From Stutzerimonas stutzeri KOS6 (GTDB lineage: Bacteria > Pseudomonadota > Gammaproteobacteria > Pseudomonadales > Pseudomonadaceae): 64,000 nt of DNA. This document shows, piece by piece, positions 23,367 to 31,347 of this stretch (the first letter of the stretch is position 1; every line of letters begins with the position of its first letter). Position numbers and translations under genes: made by a program. A model generated the notes under the pieces. It was not told where the DNA came from. It worked only from the letters and a program-made list of their open reading frames with translations, and searched no databases. Where the stretch lies: positions 1,261,767 through 1,325,766 of the forward strand of contig NZ_KK020676.1 of the NCBI RefSeq assembly GCF_000307775.2, read 5' to 3'.

Positions 23367-24320
23367 TCAGAAGGCGAAAGGCAGCACGCTGTCGGGACGC
23401 TGGCGAGCTTTCAGTAGCCGGTGAAACTCCGTGGGATTCTTTACCAGCACGTCCGGTTTGCCCTCGAAATGCTGCGCCGCGATCAGGCGCGACAACCAGA
23501 AGCGTACACAGGCCACGCGCAGCATCGGCTGCCAGAGCTCGGCTTCGGCCGGGGTGAAACGACGCAGCGCCGAGTAGGCCGCCAGCAGCGGTTCGCTACG
23601 CTCGCCGTCGATCTCGCCGTTGGGGTGCGAGCACCAGTCGTTCACGGCGATGGCCAGGTCGTAGAGCATCGGCCCGGAGCAGGCGTTGTAGAAATCGATC
23701 ACGCCGGTCAGGTGAGTACCTTCGAACAGCACGTTGTCGCGGAACAGATCGGCATGCAGGTTGGCGCGCGGCAGGGCGAGGAGCTTCGGCCGCAGTTCGG
23801 CAATCTCTGCCAGGCCGTCGCGCAGCAGCGGCAGCTGCTCTTCGGGCAGGCTCAGTGCCAGGCTCGGCCCCTGTTCCTGCATCCAGTCCAGGCCACGGTC
23901 GCTGGCGCGTTCGAGGATATGCCCGCGGGTGGCCAGATGCAGGCGGGCCAGCAGCCGACCGACCTCGGCACAGTGGTGCGGATTGGGCTCCACCACATGC
24001 TTGCCGGGCAGTCGCGGCTGCAGCAGTGCGGGCTTTTCCGCCAGTTCGCGCAGGGCTTCACCGCGCTCGGTGCGTAGCGCATAGGGCACCGGCAGGCCGG
24101 CGCGCTGCAGCACGTCGAGCAGTTCGATGAAAAACGGCAGATCCTGGGTAGGGCCACGCTCGATCAGCGTCAGCACGTATTCGCCCTGCTCGAGGCTGAC
24201 GAAGAAGTTGCTGTTCTCGCTGCCCGCGGCGATGCCCTGAAAATCGCGCAGCCGGCCAAGCCGGTACGGCGCCAGGAAGGCCTCCAGCTCATCGTGTTGC
24301 AGGGGCGTGAATACCGACAT
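23367..24320 (-). CDS. thrB: homoserine kinase
   Basis: This is a 317-residue kinase of the aminoglycoside-phosphotransferase fold, the form of ThrB used by pseudomonads (PA5495). It phosphorylates homoserine with ATP in threonine synthesis. The catalytic loop is NLHADLFRDNVLF, followed by the metal-binding segment GVIDFYNAC. The start MSVFTPLQ at 24320 is standard and has GGAGGA upstream. It is followed on the same strand, after 166 bases with no other gene, by the lipid cassette, and preceded by a DUF2782 gene, matching the conserved thrB-DUF2782-polA order. Confidence 0.93.
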   Translation of the reverse strand: MSVFTPLQHDELEAFLAPYRLGRLRDFQGIAAGSENSNFFVSLEQGEYVLTLIERGPTQDLPFFIELLDVLQRAGLPVPYALRTERGEALRELAEKPALLQPRLPGKHVVEPNPHHCAEVGRLLARLHLATRGHILERASDRGLDWMQEQGPSLALSLPEEQLPLLRDGLAEIAELRPKLLALPRANLHADLFRDNVLFEGTHLTGVIDFYNACSGPMLYDLAIAVNDWCSHPNGEIDGERSEPLLAAYSALRRFTPAEAELWQPMLRVACVRFWLSRLIAAQHFEGKPDVLVKNPTEFHRLLKARQRPDSVLPFAF

Positions 24321-24344
24321 GCTGTCCTCCTCGCGGATGATCGG

Positions 24345-24629
24345 TTACCAGCTGAAGATCTTCCAGGATGGGATCAGCATGTCCGGCTGGTCGGAGCGGA
24401 CGAAGTTGCCATCGTTACCGTCGGCGCGCACCAGAAAGTAGGGCTTGCCGTGCTTGGGGGTGACTTTCACGGCATAGAGAAAGCCGTTGACGCGGTACTC
24501 CTCGACGGTACGGTCGCCTTCCTGGCGGATGGTGACGTCCGGCTCGCCGTCTACCGACTCCTGGGCGAAGCCGGCCAGCGGGGCGCATGCCAGCAGGCTG
24601 GCCAGCATCAGGTGTTTGAGAGCGCGCAT
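24345..24629 (-). CDS. DUF2782 domain protein, secreted
   Basis: This is a 94-residue protein from ATG 24629 (MRALKHLMLASLLACAPLAG), with AAGG upstream. The signal peptide is cleaved near GFAQ-ES. The small domain that follows (DVTIRQEGDRTVEEYRVNGF, then KHGKPYFLVRAD) is DUF2782, a conserved pseudomonad protein always near polA-thrB (PA5494). The function is unknown. It is divergent from polA with a 76-base gap and runs into thrB 24 bases downstream, probably as one transcript. Confidence 0.85.
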   Translation of the reverse strand: MRALKHLMLASLLACAPLAGFAQESVDGEPDVTIRQEGDRTVEEYRVNGFLYAVKVTPKHGKPYFLVRADGNDGNFVRSDQPDMLIPSWKIFSW

Positions 24630-24705
24630 GGTAACCTTATCCCTTTGTCGATAAGTGGTCCTTCGCATTCTAGCTCCGGGCCCGCCGAAAAGGTTGATTC
24701 CGCTC

Positions 24706-27450
24706 ATGAGCCAAGCCCCTCTCGTCCTGGTGGACGGTTCGTCCTATCTCTATCGTGCGTTCCATGCGCTGCCGCCGCTGACCACCTCCACCGGCAAGCC
24801 GACCGGCGCGGTCAAGGGCGTGCTGAACATGCTGCTCAGCCTGCGCCGGCAGTATCCGGACAGCCCGTTCGCGGTGGTCTTCGACGCCAAGGGTCCGACC
24901 TTCCGCGACGCGCTGTTCGAGAACTACAAGTCTCATCGTCCGCCGATGCCGGATGACCTGCGCTCCCAGGTCGAGCCGCTGCATGCCAGCGTCCGCGCCC
25001 TCGGTATGCCGCTGCTGTGCGTGGAAGGCGTCGAGGCCGACGATGTGATCGGCACCCTGGCCCGGCAGTGCGCGGCGCTGGGTCGCGACGTGGTGATCTC
25101 CACCGGCGACAAGGACATGGCCCAGCTGGTCTGCCCGCACGTCACGCTGGTCAACACTATGACCGGCAGCGTCTACGACATCGAGGGCGTAAAGGCCAAG
25201 TTCGGCGTCGGCCCGGAGTTGATCATCGACTTCCTCGCGCTGATGGGCGACAAGGTCGACAACATCCCCGGCGTGCCGGGCGTCGGCGAGAAGACCGCCT
25301 GCGGCCTGCTCAACGGTATTCCCGGCGGGCTCAAGGGGCTGTACGACAATCTCGAACAGGTCGCCGGGCTGCCGATCCGTGGCGCCAAGAGTCTCGGCGC
25401 CAAGCTTGCCGAGCACCGTGACGCGGCCTTCATGTCCTACGAGCTGGCGACGATCAAGATTGACGTGGCGCTGGACGTCGAGGTTGGCGACCTGATGCCC
25501 GGCGAGCCGCACCGCGAGGCGCTGATCGCCTTGTACCGCGAGCTGGAGTTCAAGAACTGGCTCGACGACCTGCTGCGCGAGGCCAAGGCGGCGGGCGAGA
25601 ACTGCGAGGTGCAGCCCGAGGGCTGCTCGATCCAGGCCGAGGCACAGTACGAGACGTTGCTGGAACAGGCCGATTTCGACCGCTGGCTGACGCGTCTGAA
25701 GGCGGCCGAATGCTTCGCTTTCGATACCGAGACTACCAGCGTCGATGCCCAGCGCGCCGAGCTGGTCGGCGTGTCGTTCGCCGTCGAGCCGGGCCAGGCG
25801 GCCTATGTGCCGCTGCGCCATTCCTACATGGGCGTGCCGCAGCAGCTCGAGCTGGATGCTGTGCTCGGCGCGCTCAAGCCGCTGCTGGAAGATCCGGCGA
25901 AGACCAAGATCTGCCAGCACGGCAAATACGACATGAACGTGCTGATGCACTATGGCATCGAGATGCACGGCATGACCTTCGACACCATGCTCGAATCCTA
26001 CGTCCTCGATGCCACCGCCACCCGCCACGACATGGACAGCCTGGCGCTCAAGTACCTGGGTCGCGGCACCATCCGCTTCGAGGACATCGCCGGCAAGGGT
26101 GCCAAGCAACTGACCTTCGACCAGATCGCCATCGAGCAGGCCGGGCCCTACGCCGCCGAGGATGCCGATGTCACCCTGCGCCTGCATCAGACCCTGCTCG
26201 GCAAGCTGGAACAGACGCCATCGCTGCTCAAGGTGCTGACCGAGATCGAGATGCCGCTGGTGCCGGTGCTGGCGCGCATCGAGCGCAACGGCGCGCTGGT
26301 CGATGCGCAACTGCTCGGCCAGCAGAGCGTCGAGCTGGGTGAGAAGCTGGTGCAGCTGGAACGCGAGGCCTTCGACATCGCCGGTGAGGAGTTCAACCTC
26401 GGCTCGCCGAAGCAACTCTGCGCGATCCTCTATGACAAGCTCGGCTGCCCGGTGATTTCCAAGACCGCTGGCGGCCAGCCGTCCACCGCCGAAAGCGTGC
26501 TGGCCGAACTGGCCGAGCAGGATTACCCGCTGCCCAAGGTGATCATGCAGCACCGCTCCCTGAGCAAGCTCAAGGGCACCTACACCGACAAGCTGCCGCA
26601 GCAGATCAATCCGCGCACCGGGCGCATCCACACCAGTTATCACCAGGCGGTGACCGCCACCGGCCGGTTGTCCTCCTCGGACCCGAACCTGCAGAACATC
26701 CCGATCCGCACCGCCGAAGGCCGGCGTATCCGCCAGGCCTTCGTCGCCGCGCCGGGCTACAAGCTGCTGGCGGCCGACTACTCGCAGATCGAGCTGCGCA
26801 TCATGGCCCACCTGGCGCAGGACGCCGGCCTGCTGCATGCCTTCCAGAACGATCTGGACGTGCACCGCGCCACGGCCGCCGAGGTGTTCGGCGTGCCGCT
26901 GGAGCAGGTCAGCAACGACCAGCGACGCAGTGCCAAGGCGATCAACTTCGGCCTGATCTACGGCATGAGCGCGTTCGGCCTGGCCAAGCAGATCGACGTC
27001 GGCCGCAAGGAAGCGCAGGAGTACATCGACCGCTACTTCGCCCGCTACCCGGGCGTGCTCGCCTACATGGAGCGCACACGTGCCCAGGCCGCGGAGCAGG
27101 GCTACGTCGAAACGCTGTTCGGCCGTCGGTTGTATCTGCCGGAAATCAACTCGAAGAACGGCGCCATGCGCAAGGGTGCCGAGCGCACCGCGATCAATGC
27201 GCCGATGCAGGGCACCGCGGCGGACATCATCAAGCGCGCCATGATCGCGGTGGACGGCTGGTTGCAGGAAAGTGGACTGGACGCCCGCGTCATCCTGCAG
27301 GTGCACGACGAACTGGTGCTGGAGGTGCGCGAGGACCTGCTCGAGCAGGTACGCGAAGCCATCTGCCCGCTGATGAGCCAGGCCGCCAGTCTCGATGTGC
27401 CGCTGCTTGTGGAGGCGGGTGTTGGCAATAACTGGGACGAGGCGCACTGA
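24706..27450 (+). CDS. polA: DNA polymerase I
   Basis: This is a 914-residue protein from ATG 24706 (MSQAPLVLVDGSSYLYRAF). Domains in order are the 5'-3' exonuclease (residues 1-290; GDKDMAQLV, DKVDNIPGVPGVGEKTA), the 3'-5' exonuclease with the intact DxE proofreading motif (FAFDTETTSVD), and the polymerase (motif A LLAADYSQIELRIMAH, O helix RRSAKAINFGLIYGMSAFG, motif C VHDELVLEV). All three activities look intact. The in-frame start at 24655 would overlap the divergent promoter and is rejected. It fills Okazaki gaps and acts in repair. An ErsA-type sRNA gene lies immediately downstream. Confidence 0.98.
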   Translation: MSQAPLVLVDGSSYLYRAFHALPPLTTSTGKPTGAVKGVLNMLLSLRRQYPDSPFAVVFDAKGPTFRDALFENYKSHRPPMPDDLRSQVEPLHASVRALGMPLLCVEGVEADDVIGTLARQCAALGRDVVISTGDKDMAQLVCPHVTLVNTMTGSVYDIEGVKAKFGVGPELIIDFLALMGDKVDNIPGVPGVGEKTACGLLNGIPGGLKGLYDNLEQVAGLPIRGAKSLGAKLAEHRDAAFMSYELATIKIDVALDVEVGDLMPGEPHREALIALYRELEFKNWLDDLLREAKAAGENCEVQPEGCSIQAEAQYETLLEQADFDRWLTRLKAAECFAFDTETTSVDAQRAELVGVSFAVEPGQAAYVPLRHSYMGVPQQLELDAVLGALKPLLEDPAKTKICQHGKYDMNVLMHYGIEMHGMTFDTMLESYVLDATATRHDMDSLALKYLGRGTIRFEDIAGKGAKQLTFDQIAIEQAGPYAAEDADVTLRLHQTLLGKLEQTPSLLKVLTEIEMPLVPVLARIERNGALVDAQLLGQQSVELGEKLVQLEREAFDIAGEEFNLGSPKQLCAILYDKLGCPVISKTAGGQPSTAESVLAELAEQDYPLPKVIMQHRSLSKLKGTYTDKLPQQINPRTGRIHTSYHQAVTATGRLSSSDPNLQNIPIRTAEGRRIRQAFVAAPGYKLLAADYSQIELRIMAHLAQDAGLLHAFQNDLDVHRATAAEVFGVPLEQVSNDQRRSAKAINFGLIYGMSAFGLAKQIDVGRKEAQEYIDRYFARYPGVLAYMERTRAQAAEQGYVETLFGRRLYLPEINSKNGAMRKGAERTAINAPMQGTAADIIKRAMIAVDGWLQESGLDARVILQVHDELVLEVREDLLEQVREAICPLMSQAASLDVPLLVEAGVGNNWDEAH

Positions 27451-27463
27451 CCGGGCTGCCGAA

Positions 27464-27492
27464 CGTTGTCGTTAGCCGACGAAATTTTTTTT
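27464..27492 (+). terminator. weak terminator of polA
   Basis: The short stem GTCG / CGAC (27468-27480) is followed by an eight-T run at 27485-27492, just before the sRNA promoter. The stem is weak. Confidence 0.4.
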
Positions 27493-27500
27493 CCCGCGTT

Positions 27501-27528
27501 GAACTTCCGCTGTAGCCCGGCGGTCAGA
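27501..27528 (+). promoter_or_regulatory. sigma-22 (AlgU/RpoE-type) promoter of the ErsA-like sRNA
   Basis: GAACTT (27501-27506), a 17-base spacer and TCAGA (27524-27528) match the AlgU promoter consensus GAACTT-N16/17-TCtgA. Transcription would begin near 27535. Confidence 0.7.
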
Positions 27529-27534
27529 GCTTGC

Positions 27535-27662
27535 GAAGGGTGTGAAAGCCCTTCAATGCTCCTTGTTGTGTTAAGTGTTGGCAGATCTCTGGACCCCGCC
27601 CTAGCGGTCCGGATTTGAACCTCGAACTTCCCCCTCCCCCAACGAAGTTCGAGGTTTTTTTT
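27535..27662 (+). ncRNA. ersA: ErsA-like envelope-stress small RNA
   Basis: The region runs from an AlgU-type promoter to a strong terminator and is about 128 bases long. A first hairpin (GGACC 27591-27595 / GGTCC 27606-27610) is followed by the terminator stem AACCTCGAACTTC / GAAGTTCGAGGTT with the C-rich loop CCCCTCCCCCAAC and a T8 run. In P. aeruginosa the 132-nt sRNA ErsA lies in the polA-PA5492 gap, depends on sigma-22, and acts with Hfq on algC and other mRNAs. Location, promoter class, length and a C-rich loop all agree. No reading frame is likely inside. The downstream neighbour differs here (DUF4105 gene instead of engB). Homology is inferred, not aligned. Confidence 0.75.
27618..27662 (+). 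terminator. terminator forming the 3' end of the ErsA-like sRNA
   Basis: A 13-bp stem (27618-27630 with 27644-27656), a C-rich loop and eight T residues ending at 27662. The remaining bases to 27817 contain two TGTGGATAA-like 9-mers (27743, 27755) and no gene. Confidence 0.85.
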
Positions 27663-27817
27663 GCCTGCAGAAAAGCCGGTTCGCTCGGATCGAGGCGCTT
27701 GGTCGTAATCGCCATGCTGTGCAAACTCTTGCGCAGTGCTGCTGTGGATAAGTCAGTGGATAAGCTGTTGCCAACGTGATTGCTGGCGAGCTTGAGCAGG
27801 CTGTGCAACTTGCCGTT

Positions 27818-29770
27818 TCACGGCAATTCCAACCCACCCCCAGCCTTGTGCAACCCGCGCAGATGCTCGCCGATCTGGGCCAGATTCACTTCGATCGCTT
27901 CCAGCTCCTTCCTCCGCTCGTCCCCCAGCAGCACCCGGACTTCCTGGTCCAGTTCCTCGCTCAGCTGATTCAGGCGTAGTTGGCGTTGTTCGCTTTCGCG
28001 TTCCAGGCGGGTCCATTCGCTGGGCTGTGGCAGGCCGTAGCCCTGGCCGTCGAGCAGTTCGGCGGGGCGGCTGAGGTAGCCGCTGTTGGCGAGGATTTGC
28101 TGCAGGGCGCCGTCGGCTTTGTTCAGCGTGGCGTCCCGGCCACGGCCTCCGAGGTAGCGGTTCTTCAGTTCATCCTGGGCCAGCAGCAACTGGCGGCGCA
28201 GGGCGGCCTGTTCGACCAGCAGCAGGGCGGCAGCGGCGCGCAGGTCGGCGCGCTCGATCCACGGCTGGCGTTCGACGGCGTCGAGTTCCAGCCATTCTTC
28301 GACGCCGTCCTGCGGCAGACCGAGGCGCTCCTTGAGGATGGTGAACATCGCCTGGTAGCGATCACGGTAGGAGTCGAAGCGATAGCCCAGGCGAAGCGCT
28401 TCACGCGGATCGTCGAGTACGCTGGCGTCGGCCAGGCCGCGGTGGATCAGGATCTCCAGCAGGCCATTGGGCAGGATGCTGTCCAGGGCGACGAGTTCGT
28501 TGCGTGCGGTGCCGCTGCGCAGCAGCTTGAGGGTTTCCACCGCGCAGTTGTTGGACAGGAAGTAGTAGTCGCCGTCGTAGCTCCAGTGCAGCTCGGCGCT
28601 GCGTTGGACCAGCGCGCGAATATCCTCGCGCTGCAGCTTCAGCGGCACCGAGGCCAGCCCGCGTAGTTCCACCTTGGTGTATTCGTCGATCACCTGGCCC
28701 AGTGGCAGGATGAACAGTCGCGACGGATATACCCCGGTGAGACCGTCCCAGCTGGATAGTTGCACGTCGTCGACGAACGCGCGGAAGGACAGCACCAGGT
28801 GATGGTCCAGATCCAGCCGGCAATCGGGGCCGGGCTGGCGGCCGGGGGCGCAGATGACCAGGCGCAGCATGCTGTGGCCCCAGCGGCTGACCCAGGCGTC
28901 GTTGGCTTCGGCGAACAGGTAGTCGACTTGGTAGACGCGCGCAGGGTCGAGGCTCAGCAGGGGCGTGCGGCCGAACTCGCGGCCGGCGTTGAGAAAGGGA
29001 TAGCCGCTGGCGCAATCGAGGGGCTCTGGTGCCCAATCGAAGTGCTCGCTGAAGTAACGATGCAGCGTTGGTCGTCGACAGGCGTAACTGGGATCGAGCA
29101 GGAAGTACTCGAGGTTCACCGCGACGAATTCCAGCGGACTGGTCAGCTCGTAAGGATCGGGGCTGCGCGACAGTTGGGCGTTGTCCTGCTCACGTTGGCC
29201 GCGCTTGCCGATGCGCTGCGGCCAGCCGGCTAGGTCGAGCAGGCGCGGATCGTCGCTGAGTGTGAAGCGGCGGGCGGTCTGTCCCCGGCAGCCGTCAGGC
29301 AGGCCGATCAGTCCGAGGCTGGCGGCACGCTGGCGGCACTGGCCCTGCAGCAGCTGCTGCCCGGGCGACCACAGGCGCGCGCGGTCATACAGATGCGCCA
29401 CTTCGTGAACGACCGTGGCGAGCAGCTCACGTCGCACCGTGCCATGCGGACGGTCGGTACGCTGGCTGGCGGCGCTGCCGTCGCTGAGCGCCGGCAGCAG
29501 GCGGCGATTGAGCTCGAGGCGATTGCCACCGGCGCGTCCGTAGGCTTGCTCCGGCAGGTCGTCGCGCCACTGCACCCGCACTTCGCGGTCGAGGGCGCGC
29601 ACCAGCCGTGGCGGCAGGGTGGCCATGGCTTCGTCCAGCAGTGCCTGGCTGGCGGCGCTTTGCTCTGTCGACAGTTCGTGCTGGTCGAATACCAGGCGCA
29701 GGTCTGCCTGGGCAGCGGTTGCGGCCAGGCTCAGGCAGCTCGCCAGCAGCCAGGCGCGGGCGTGGATCAC
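27818..29770 (-). CDS. secreted DUF4105 protein with HExxH motif
   Basis: This is a 650-residue protein with a signal peptide (LLASCLSLAATAAQA before DLRL). Near the N-terminus HEVAH at residues 122-126 is a zincin-type HExxH motif, suggesting a metallopeptidase-like first domain. The middle (about residues 280-430) is the DUF4105 domain, with WGHSMLRLV and NNCAVETLKLL, a His/Cys arrangement compatible with an NlpC/P60-like papain fold. The C-terminal 150 residues are a charged coiled coil. It lies upstream-to-downstream with three DUF2388 genes whose last member overlaps its start by 4 bases (29767-29770), so they are co-expressed. A periplasmic cell-envelope hydrolase is a reasonable guess but unproven. 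Confidence 0.82.
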   Translation of the reverse strand: MIHARAWLLASCLSLAATAAQADLRLVFDQHELSTEQSAASQALLDEAMATLPPRLVRALDREVRVQWRDDLPEQAYGRAGGNRLELNRRLLPALSDGSAASQRTDRPHGTVRRELLATVVHEVAHLYDRARLWSPGQQLLQGQCRQRAASLGLIGLPDGCRGQTARRFTLSDDPRLLDLAGWPQRIGKRGQREQDNAQLSRSPDPYELTSPLEFVAVNLEYFLLDPSYACRRPTLHRYFSEHFDWAPEPLDCASGYPFLNAGREFGRTPLLSLDPARVYQVDYLFAEANDAWVSRWGHSMLRLVICAPGRQPGPDCRLDLDHHLVLSFRAFVDDVQLSSWDGLTGVYPSRLFILPLGQVIDEYTKVELRGLASVPLKLQREDIRALVQRSAELHWSYDGDYYFLSNNCAVETLKLLRSGTARNELVALDSILPNGLLEILIHRGLADASVLDDPREALRLGYRFDSYRDRYQAMFTILKERLGLPQDGVEEWLELDAVERQPWIERADLRAAAALLLVEQAALRRQLLLAQDELKNRYLGGRGRDATLNKADGALQQILANSGYLSRPAELLDGQGYGLPQPSEWTRLERESEQRQLRLNQLSEELDQEVRVLLGDERRKELEAIEVNLAQIGEHLRGLHKAGGGLELP

Positions 29771-30087
29771 AGCGAGAGGATGGCTTCGGCCAGCTGCAGG
29801 TCGCTGGCGTTTCGCGCCCCGGGAAACTCGCTGCGTAGCGAGCCGATGGCTGCTTCCAGATGCGCACCGCGGATCTCGCCGGCGCTGGCGACGAAGCTGG
29901 CGGCATCCTCACGCGCTTCGACGATGATCTTCATGTCACTGACGCGACTAGTCACGTCGGAGGTGAAGTTGATGCTGCGATCCAGTGCGCGGACCACGAT
30001 ATTGCTGGTGGCGACCAGCGTCTGCGCGTGGGCGGTGCCCGCGAACACGGCCAGCGCCAGAGGGGCGGCGAGCAATAGCTTGTACAT
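29767..30087 (-). CDS. DUF2388 family periplasmic protein, copy 3
   Basis: This is a 106-residue protein from ATG 30087 (MYKLLLAAPLALA), with a signal peptide cleaved near AHA-QT. The mature part has the family pattern: SNIVVRALDRSINFTSDVTS, then AREDAASFVASAGEIRGAHLEAAI, then a C-terminal SDLQLAEAIL. It is one of three tandem paralogues (with 30131-30427 and 30539-30856), all sharing the DDAA-x-FVAS-x-G core and the LAEAIL ending. The stop overlaps the DUF4105 start. DUF2388 (TIGR02448) is nearly confined to pseudomonads and has no known function. Confidence 0.85.
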   Translation of the reverse strand: MYKLLLAAPLALAVFAGTAHAQTLVATSNIVVRALDRSINFTSDVTSRVSDMKIIVEAREDAASFVASAGEIRGAHLEAAIGSLRSEFPGARNASDLQLAEAILSL

Positions 30088-30130
30088 GGATGAATTTCTC
30101 ACGGGTCGGAGCACCGGCAGGCCGGTGCGG

Positions 30131-30427
30131 CTATTGGATGAGGATCGCTTCGGCCAGTTCCAGGTCGCTGGCGGCGAGCCCCGGATGCTCCTGGCGCAGG
30201 CGCGACAAGGCGGCCTGCAGGCGTGCCGCGACGAGCTGCCCCTCGCTGGCGACGAAGCTGGCCGCATCGTCGCGGGCTTCGGCGATCAGCTTGTTGTCGA
30301 AGGGGGCGCTGGTCAGCTTGCTGCTGACGAAGCTGCTCTGCACGCCGCCCGCGATGGTGACATCGAAGGCGTGTGCCGAGCCGGTGACGAGCATGAGTGC
30401 CAGAATGGCGATTGGAAACCTGCGCAT
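30131..30427 (-). CDS. DUF2388 family periplasmic protein, copy 2
   Basis: This is a 98-residue protein from ATG 30427 (MRRFPIAILALMLVTGSAHA), with the signal peptide cleaved after AHA. The family core is ARDDAASFVASEGQLVAARL and the C-terminus is SDLELAEAILIQ. It sits 43 bases upstream of copy 3 and 111 bases downstream of copy 1, so the array is a tandem duplication with later divergence of the N-terminal half. The function is unknown. Confidence 0.85.
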   Translation of the reverse strand: MRRFPIAILALMLVTGSAHAFDVTIAGGVQSSFVSSKLTSAPFDNKLIAEARDDAASFVASEGQLVAARLQAALSRLRQEHPGLAASDLELAEAILIQ

Positions 30428-30538
30428 GTGAAACCTGTTGCCGGAAAACGGCCCCAAGGCTAGCGAAAGGCCTTCGCCAGGGCCAGTGTCCTTTGCATCC
30501 GCAGGTTTCGGCTGCGTTCGGTCGCGCCGCTCGGGGCT

Positions 30539-30856
30539 TCAGAGAGCGAGTATTGCCTGGGCCAGTTGCAGATCGCTGGCTTCCAGTCGTGGCTGCTGGC
30601 TGCGAATGTGCCGCAACGCCGCCTCGAGTTGCACGCCGCGCAGGTCACCTTCGCTGGCGACGAAGCGGGCGGCATCGTCGCGAGCGTCGAGCACCAGCTT
30701 GTCGTCGCGCAGGGACGAGCTCAGGTCAGAGGTGGCGTCCACGGTATTGATCAGGCCGCCGACCAGCATGTCGGTGGTGGCGCTGAAGCTGGCGGCCGAG
30801 GCACCGCCGCTCAGCAGCAGACCGGCAGTGAAGAGGGGAAGCAGGATTCGGGACAT
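30539..30856 (-). CDS. DUF2388 family periplasmic protein, copy 1
   Basis: This is a 105-residue protein from ATG 30856 (MSRILLPLFTAGLLLSGGAS), with the signal peptide cleaved near ASA-AS. The mature protein contains DMLVGGLINTVDATSDLSSS, the core ARDDAARFVASEGDLRGVQL, and the ending SDLQLAQAILAL. It is the first of the tandem DUF2388 set and 115 bases downstream of a DUF1127 gene. The function is unknown; the repeated FVAS-x-G core argues for real genes rather than GC-driven frames. Confidence 0.85.
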   Translation of the reverse strand: MSRILLPLFTAGLLLSGGASAASFSATTDMLVGGLINTVDATSDLSSSLRDDKLVLDARDDAARFVASEGDLRGVQLEAALRHIRSQQPRLEASDLQLAQAILAL

Positions 30857-30971
30857 GGCAGATCTCCAGTTGTGAGGCTCTAGACCGCGCCAAGTGCGTC
30901 GCGTTCCCGCCGCTGCGGCCGTCGGCACGCAGCATAGGCCGGGATTGGCTGGCTGGATAGTTGCTGTCGCC

Positions 30972-31181
30972 TTAGCGCCAGAACGGCTTGTCCAGTTCTG
31001 CTGCGCGCTCGCTGTGACTGATGCCGATGTCGGCCAGCTGGCGGTCGTCGAGCTGGGCCAGTTGCTGGCGGGTACGGCTATTGCGTTGCCAACGCTGCAG
31101 CACTTGCAGCACTTGCAGCAACTGCCGCCAGTTGCGGCTGGCACGGGTGGCAACGTACGGACGAGGCAGTGTGCGGTCCAT
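30972..31181 (-). CDS. DUF1127 small protein
   Basis: This is a 69-residue basic protein (MDRTLPRPYVATRASRNWRQ) ending in the DUF1127 motif RTRQQLAQLDDRQLADIGIS. A GGAAGGA ribosome-binding site lies upstream of ATG 31181. DUF1127 proteins are short Arg-rich proteins; in other bacteria some act in phosphate/carbon metabolism or RNA turnover, and no function can be assigned here. The 166 bases up to 31347 are its upstream region and show no other feature. Confidence 0.85.
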   Translation of the reverse strand: MDRTLPRPYVATRASRNWRQLLQVLQVLQRWQRNSRTRQQLAQLDDRQLADIGISHSERAAELDKPFWR

Positions 31182-31347
31182 GGTGCACGTCCTTCCCGGT
31201 GTGACCGGGTGCGGTTATGGGCATACAGGATCGCGCGCGCCCAATGCGTGCAACAGCCACAGGGAAATTCGATTGTGCCGGTTCAGTTTAGTGATACGCG
31301 AAGCTGTACCGCTGCGCGGCAGCAGCAACTGTTTTGCCGTGGAGCGG

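Noticed and set aside
24670-27447. A 925-codon frame antisense to polA
   Set aside because: It has low-complexity composition without motifs and lies fully opposite an intact, well recognised gene.
27743-27763. Two DnaA-box-like 9-mers (TGTGGATAA, AGTGGATAA) as a possible replication origin
   Set aside because: Only two copies, no AT-rich unwinding region, and no dnaA or gyrB nearby; chance or a minor DnaA site is more likely.
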